From assembly GCA_003552765.1 (NCBI GenBank), contig PUOI01000508.1, positions 1-9,306 on the forward strand: 9,306 nt of DNA. Reading direction: 5' to 3'. The notes beneath the pieces were generated by a model, which worked only from the letters and a program-made list of their open reading frames with translations, made no database searches and was not told the origin of the DNA. The translations under genes were made by a program, and so were the position numbers. The DNA comes from Candidatus Hydrogenedentota bacterium. Lineage in GTDB: Bacteria > Hydrogenedentota > Hydrogenedentia > Hydrogenedentales > SLHB01. Of the stretch, positions 6,369-9,306 are shown piece by piece (positions within the stretch are counted from its first letter, which is position 1; every line of letters begins with the position of its first letter).

Positions 6369-6435
6369 AAGCGCGCCATGAGGCGGTAGCATCCGCTGCC
6401 ACGGCAAAGGTAAAGCTAGCCGATGCCTCGCGCTT
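6369..6435 (+). ncRNA. Possible structured RNA element (three-way junction) after the prolyl isomerase gene
   Basis: Starting 4 nt after the stop codon, the plus strand can fold into an outer helix AAGCGCG/CGCGCTT (6369-6375 with 6429-6435) plus AGGC/GCCT (6381-6384 with 6425-6428, a 5-nt bulge between), enclosing two hairpins: GGTAGC-ATCC-GCTGCC (6385-6400, one U-G pair) and CGGC/GCCG (6402-6405 with 6419-6422). Nearly all bases are used. It lies upstream of a terminator and the NagB-like gene. It matches no riboswitch that I recognise. Confidence 0.35.
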
Positions 6436-6464
6436 GATTCGTGCTGTGGAGGAATAGTGGTAGG

Positions 6465-6523
6465 GCCTGTCCCCGCCCGGAGGAATGTTGAACGCTTCCC
6501 CCGGTGGCGGGGGCAGGCTTTTT
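6465..6523 (+). terminator. Strong intrinsic terminator before the nagB-like gene
   Basis: GCCTGTCCCCGCC (6465-6477) pairs with GGCGGGGGCAGGC (6506-6518), a 13-bp stem with one U-G pair. The stem continues inward through CGG-A-GGAA with TTCC-C-CCG (6478-6485 with 6496-6503) to a 10-nt loop, and is followed at once by TTTTT (6519-6523). This is the clearest rho-independent terminator in the window. It may end the prolyl isomerase transcript, or control entry into the next gene, whose ATG is only 39 nt further. Confidence 0.88.
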
Positions 6524-6562
6524 GCCAGCTAACGGTTACCTGCGGAAGGAAGGACCAACGCC

Positions 6563-7300
6563 ATGGAAATCAATATATCGGACACCAAGCAAGAGATGGG
6601 CAAGGCCGCCGCCCAGTGCGCCGCCTCGGCCTTGCGTCAGAGCCTGTCGGAACGCGGAGAAGCCAACCTTATCGTGGCGACAGGCGCCAGCCAGTTCGAA
6701 ATGCTGGAGCATCTTGTGAAGGAACCCGATGTGGACTGGAGCAATGTGCATGTATTCCATCTCGACGAATACATCGGGCTGGATGATTCCCATCCCGCCA
6801 GCTTTTGCCGGTACTTGCGGGAGCGCTTCGAACAGAAACTGCCCCAGCCTCCGGCCAGCTTCCATTACCTCGACGGGATGGCCCCGGACCCGAAAGCGGA
6901 GTGCCGCCGGGTGGGGGAGATCATTGCGAAGCGCCCCATCGACGTGGCGTGCATCGGTATCGGCGAAAACGGGCACCTCGCCTTCAATGACCCGCCCGCG
7001 GACTTCGAGGCGGAGGATCCCTATATCGTGGTGGACCTCGACGAGGCCTGCCGCGGACAGCAACTCGGGGAAGGATGGTTCGATTCTCTCGAAGACGTGC
7101 CCAAACAGGCGATGTCCATGAGCGTCAAACAGATCATGAAAAGCAACATGCTCGTGGTCACGTGTCCCGACGCACGCAAGGCGGAGGCCGTGAAGAACGC
7201 GGTCAAGGGCGGGGTCACCAACATGTGCCCGGCATCGAAACTGCAAGAGCACCCGAATTGCGCGCTGTTTCTTGATAAGCCCGCCGCGAGCCTCTTGTAA
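6563..7300 (+). CDS. NagB-like glucosamine-6-phosphate deaminase/isomerase family protein
   Basis: A 245-residue cytoplasmic protein of the NagB/6-phosphogluconolactonase superfamily, near the usual NagB length. Landmarks are the phosphate loop region VATGAS (38-43), [10 protein letters not shown] (64-73) with the catalytic-position Asp68, HPASFCRYL (77-85), and [13 protein letters not shown] (132-144). In classical NagB the last motif has Asp-Gly-His and a later Glu (D141, H143, E148 in E. coli); here the matching positions are Asn136, His138 and Asp143. This variant is known in NagB-like proteins of several phyla, so deamination of glucosamine-6-phosphate is likely but not assured. AAGGAAGGA at 6546-6554, eight bases upstream, supports the start. 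No promoter is seen between the terminator at 6465-6523 and the gene, so expression may depend on read-through. Confidence 0.85.
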   Translation: MEINISDTKQEMGKAAAQCAASALRQSLSERGEANLIVATGASQFEMLEHLVKEPDVDWSNVHVFHLDEYIGLDDSHPASFCRYLRERFEQKLPQPPASFHYLDGMAPDPKAECRRVGEIIAKRPIDVACIGIGENGHLAFNDPPADFEAEDPYIVVDLDEACRGQQLGEGWFDSLEDVPKQAMSMSVKQIMKSNMLVVTCPDARKAEAVKNAVKGGVTNMCPASKLQEHPNCALFLDKPAASLL

Positions 7301-7326
7301 ACGGAGGGGACGTTAACGGCCTCCGT
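7301..7326 (+). terminator. Hairpin directly after the nagB-like stop codon
   Basis: ACGGAGG (7301-7307) and CCTCCGT (7320-7326) make a 7-bp perfect stem with a 12-nt loop immediately after the stop codon. No U-tract follows, so it is more likely a 3' stabilising hairpin or part of the termination region with the hairpin at 7368-7390. Confidence 0.35.
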
Positions 7327-7367
7327 CCGGCCGCGGCGGGCTTGAACGCACTGCTCATCAATCAATG

Positions 7368-7396
7368 CGCGCGGGCGTATGAGCCGCGCGTTTCAA
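7368..7396 (+). terminator. Terminator between convergent genes
   Basis: CGCGCGG (7368-7374) and CCGCGCG (7384-7390) form a 7-bp all-GC stem with a 9-nt loop, followed on the plus strand by TTTCAATTATT. It lies between the convergent nagB-like and TIM-barrel genes; the T-rich tail runs into the stop codon of the latter. It should end the plus-strand transcript. Confidence 0.55.
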
Positions 7397-8242
7397 TTAT
7401 TCTGCATCAAAAGCGGCCCGCCAGTTCGCGATTCCCGCCGCGGCATGAGGCATGGGATCCTCGGGATGGGGTTCATACTCCAGCGTCACGGGACCGTCAA
7501 AGCCGGCGGCCTCCAGGGCTGCGATGGTCCTTTGCAGATCCATGTCCCCTTCGCCCACGACGGTTTCCTCGCCGTCCAGCTCGGCGTCCTTGAGATGAAG
7601 CGACTTGACCCGCTCGCCCAGGATCTCGATGGCCTCGTGGGGGATTTCGCCTACTTGCAACACCAACCCGAGATCCACGCACGCCCCTATGCGGGGATGG
7701 CGCCCTTCGACCGCCTCGACGAGGTCGCTTACGGTTTCGTAACGCGAGCCCGGTCCACTGTTGTGGATGGCGATATCGATGCCGTATTCCTCGCATAACT
7801 CGCCCAGAAGTTCAAAGCTGCCGGGTTCAGGGTAGGCGGTGATGACGTCCACGCCCATATCCTGGGCGAACTCGAACACCGGCCGGACCGTTTCCTCGTC
7901 GCTTCCCAACTCAATCGCGTGTTCGCCAAGCCCGACGACTCCGTAGGCGATCAAGCGGACGCCTTCGTCGTATAACTTCGCCTTGAGCGCCATCCGGTCC
8001 TCCTCGCTTATCTCGTGGCTGAATGGGACCGGGTTGTCTTCGCTCAGGGGTTGACTCGGATAGGCCTCAATGTATTTCAGCCCCAACTCCGCCGTCTTTT
8101 CGATGGCCTCGAACAGCGTGCCGTCCCGGAACGTGTAGGCCTGAACCCCAAGGGGCCAACGATCTTCCTGCGCCCCGGCTTCCGGCATCATCAAGCCGCC
8201 CGCCGCAACGGCCACCATAACCAACCAATGTGTTGTTTTCAT
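7397..8242 (-). CDS. Secreted sugar phosphate isomerase/epimerase-like TIM-barrel protein
   Basis: A 281-residue protein of the xylose-isomerase-like TIM-barrel superfamily (AP endonuclease 2-like fold). It has a signal peptide (1-24, MKTTHWLVMVAVAAGG then cut after AGA), so it probably acts in the periplasm. Likely metal-site or catalytic residues follow the usual strand order: Glu59 (YIEAYP), His160 (IAIHNSG), Asp190 (GACVDLG), His216, Lys218 and Asp219 (SLHLKDAEL) and Glu255 (TLEYEPH). Export means the substrate is more likely a free sugar or glycan-derived compound than a sugar phosphate; this is inference. The start at 8242 is fixed by GGGAGG at 8250-8255, seven bases upstream, and by the signal peptide. 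It sits downstream of gmhB on the same strand, 165 bp away, and converges on the nagB-like gene. Confidence 0.87.
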   Translation of the reverse strand: MKTTHWLVMVAVAAGGLMMPEAGAQEDRWPLGVQAYTFRDGTLFEAIEKTAELGLKYIEAYPSQPLSEDNPVPFSHEISEEDRMALKAKLYDEGVRLIAYGVVGLGEHAIELGSDEETVRPVFEFAQDMGVDVITAYPEPGSFELLGELCEEYGIDIAIHNSGPGSRYETVSDLVEAVEGRHPRIGACVDLGLVLQVGEIPHEAIEILGERVKSLHLKDAELDGEETVVGEGDMDLQRTIAALEAAGFDGPVTLEYEPHPEDPMPHAAAGIANWRAAFDAE

Positions 8243-8365
8243 CACGAATCCTCCCTTACTGTCTTTGTTGAACGTGGGCTCTGTCTCTTGACGGCCCGGC
8301 GCGTAAACGCCAGGCTCTGCAAAGTTCTGGAGGACAGAGTATGTCTGCCGATGGTATCGCGAGGG

Positions 8366-8395
8366 AGTATATCGGTTTTGGCGCTGCATTTGAAA
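8366..8395 (-). promoter_or_regulatory. Candidate promoter for the TIM-barrel gene
   Basis: On the minus strand TTTCAA (8395-8390) is followed after 18 bases by TATACT (8371-8366), which matches five of six -10 positions; the -35 is poor. It would give a leader of about 115 nt. A CTCTGTC/GACAGAG inverted repeat (8279-8285 with 8333-8339) lies within that leader. Confidence 0.3.
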
Positions 8396-8407
8396 GGCGG
8401 CAGTCCG

Positions 8408-8929
8408 CTACCGATCAGCGCTGGCCAGCACGAGACGCGCGGCTGCTTCGAGATCGGGGGCCGCGGGGCGCCATGCGGGGTCGCGGGCGTCGCTGAGTAA
8501 GATGTTCATGCCGCATCCCGCCGCTTGACCGGCCTGTACATCACGCATTTTGTCGCCAATCGTGACGGAATGCGGGAGCGAAACGCCATGCTCCGCCGCT
8601 GCTTGGAGGGTGAGGCCGGGCTGGGGCTTCCGGCAGGCGCAGTCTGCATCCGGCCCATGAGGGCAGGCGTACACGCCATCAAGGCGGACATCCTCCGCTT
8701 CGAGCAAGGCGCTCATGCGTTCGTTACACGCGTGCATGTCGTCAAGCGAGTAGTAGCCCCGCGCTACGCCGGACTGATTGGTCACCACCAGAAGCTTGTA
8801 TCCCGCGGACTGCAACAACCGGAGCCCCTCGGCGGCGCGGGGCAACAACACCACGCCCGCCGGATCGCCGAGGTAATCCTTGTCGGCGATGACGGTTCCG
8901 TCCCGGTCGAGAAAGGCGGCGCAGATCAT
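8408..8929 (-). CDS. gmhB: D-glycero-beta-D-manno-heptose 1,7-bisphosphate 7-phosphatase
   Basis: A 173-residue cytoplasmic HAD-superfamily phosphatase that removes the 7-phosphate of heptose bisphosphate on the way to ADP-heptose. HAD motif I is FLDRDGTV with nucleophile Asp8 and acid/base Asp10; motif II is VTNQSG (49-54); Lys101 in CRKPQPG is motif III; GDKMRD (125-130) is motif IV. The zinc-binding loop of the histidinol-phosphatase/GmhB type is complete: Cys89, His91, Cys97 and Cys99 (CPHGPDADCAC). Length fits the family. The ATG at 8929 overlaps the stop of the heptose kinase gene by four bases (ATGA), which shows co-transcription and probable translational coupling. Histidinol phosphatase is the main alternative, made unlikely by the kinase neighbour. 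Confidence 0.9.
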   Translation of the reverse strand: MICAAFLDRDGTVIADKDYLGDPAGVVLLPRAAEGLRLLQSAGYKLLVVTNQSGVARGYYSLDDMHACNERMSALLEAEDVRLDGVYACPHGPDADCACRKPQPGLTLQAAAEHGVSLPHSVTIGDKMRDVQAGQAAGCGMNILLSDARDPAWRPAAPDLEAAARLVLASADR

Positions 8930-9306
8930 GGCTCGGGCGTCTCGAAGGAGGCCAGCAGTTCGTGCGGATAGATGGGGGCCGTGCCCACCTTGCCCACCAC
9001 CACGCCCGCCGCGTGATTCGCGAGGATGGCCGCTTCCTCGATGTTTGCGCCGCACGCCGCCGCCAAGACGCACACGGCGATCACTGTGTCACCCGCGCCG
9101 GAGACATCGAATACCTCGCGCGCTTGCGTGGGAAAATGCACGGGCGCTTCTCCGGCGCGGAACAGCGCCATGCCCGCCGGTCCAAGCGTGACCAAGAGAT
9201 TCTGCACCTTCCACGCGCGTTCGAGCGCTTCCACGGTCTTCTGAAGGGGAACGTCCTCGGTGATGGGAAGCCTCGCGTCGGTGAAGTGCCGTCCCGCGAG
9301 GGCGAA
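8926..9306 (-). CDS. hldA: Heptose 7-phosphate kinase (RfaE domain I), 5' part outside window
   Basis: The last 126 residues of a PfkB/ribokinase-type kinase; the frame is open to the right edge. It would phosphorylate D-glycero-D-manno-heptose 7-phosphate at C1. Visible are the LLVTLGPAGMALF strand (37-49 of this fragment), FPTQAREVFDVSGAGDT with the catalytic-base Asp at position 73, and the tail VVVGKVGTAPIYPHEL, which is characteristic of the RfaE kinase domain. The protein stops soon after (SFETPEP), so the nucleotidyltransferase domain found in the fused HldE is absent; a separate HldC must act elsewhere. An internal GTG at 9234 is not a start, because family sequence continues upstream of it. 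It precedes gmhB with a 4-nt overlap. Confidence 0.88.
   Translation of the reverse strand, partial: FALAGRHFTDARLPITEDVPLQKTVEALERAWKVQNLLVTLGPAGMALFRAGEAPVHFPTQAREVFDVSGAGDTVIAVCVLAAACGANIEEAAILANHAAGVVVGKVGTAPIYPHELLASFETPEP

Noticed and set aside
6367..6389. Three-codon ORF ATG-AGG-CGG-TAG with AAGGA upstream, right after the prolyl isomerase stop
   Set aside because: Too short to assess; the same bases are accounted for by the foldable RNA element.
5193..6407. 404-codon minus-strand frame opposite the prolyl isomerase
   Set aside because: It is the antisense of a Glu/Gln-rich gene, giving Leu/His/Phe-rich nonsense with no domain; the plus-strand protein has clear parvulin motifs and a signal peptide.
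6401..6427. Resemblance to the cyclic-di-GMP-I riboswitch (GGCAAAGG...AAAGC)
   Set aside because: Only scattered core bases match; the helices and the ACGCAAAGC element of that class are not in the right order.
6457..6786. GTG-started 109-codon frame with GGAGGAA upstream
   Set aside because: It runs through the intrinsic terminator and then out of frame into the nagB-like gene; composition is not protein-like.
1..9306. CRISPR array, tRNA, transposase, toxin-antitoxin or defence genes
   Set aside because: No regular repeats, cloverleaf, transposase motif or recognisable defence domain was found on either strand.

Overview
The window looks like chromosomal DNA of a GC-rich Gram-negative bacterium. 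The evidence is a TolC-type outer-membrane lipoprotein, ADP-heptose (LPS core precursor) genes, secreted proteins with Sec signal peptides, and Shine-Dalgarno sites of the GGAGG type. The mix of a Gfo/Idh/MocA oxidoreductase, a NagB-like protein with a [10 protein letters not shown] active site, a secreted xylose-isomerase-like TIM barrel and the sugar-isomerase family UPF0309 recalls Hydrogenedentota or PVC-group genomes. That placement is a guess from gene content, not a measurement. No tRNA, rRNA, CRISPR array, transposase or phage gene was seen.

Layout, left half, all minus strand: a TolC-family lipoprotein running off the left edge (start 537), preceded by a possible 11-codon leader ORF; a 690-bp gene-poor stretch (538-1229) with inverted repeats and palindromes; a manganese-type superoxide dismutase (1230-1844); epoxyqueuosine reductase QueG (2026-3075), which overlaps by 26 nt the 3' end of a UPF0309 SIS-domain protein (3050-3778).

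Middle: a 231-bp divergent intergenic region with a sigma70-like promoter opens a plus-strand run: a Gfo/Idh/MocA dehydrogenase (4010-5062), a secreted SurA/PrsA-like parvulin prolyl isomerase that is strikingly acidic (5211-6365), and a NagB-like sugar-phosphate deaminase/isomerase (6563-7300). Between the last two lie a foldable 67-nt RNA element and a long intrinsic terminator only 39 nt before the nagB-like start, an arrangement that could be attenuation.

Right side, minus strand: a secreted TIM-barrel sugar isomerase/epimerase-like protein (7397-8242), then gmhB (8408-8929) overlapping by 4 nt the end of an hldA/rfaE-type heptose kinase that runs off the right edge. The kinase and phosphatase perform consecutive steps of ADP-heptose synthesis. 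The central genes suggest sugar or amino-sugar metabolism, but no complete pathway can be read. Nothing here is convincingly a new defence or mobile system; the most interesting signals are the non-coding structures and the substituted NagB active site.
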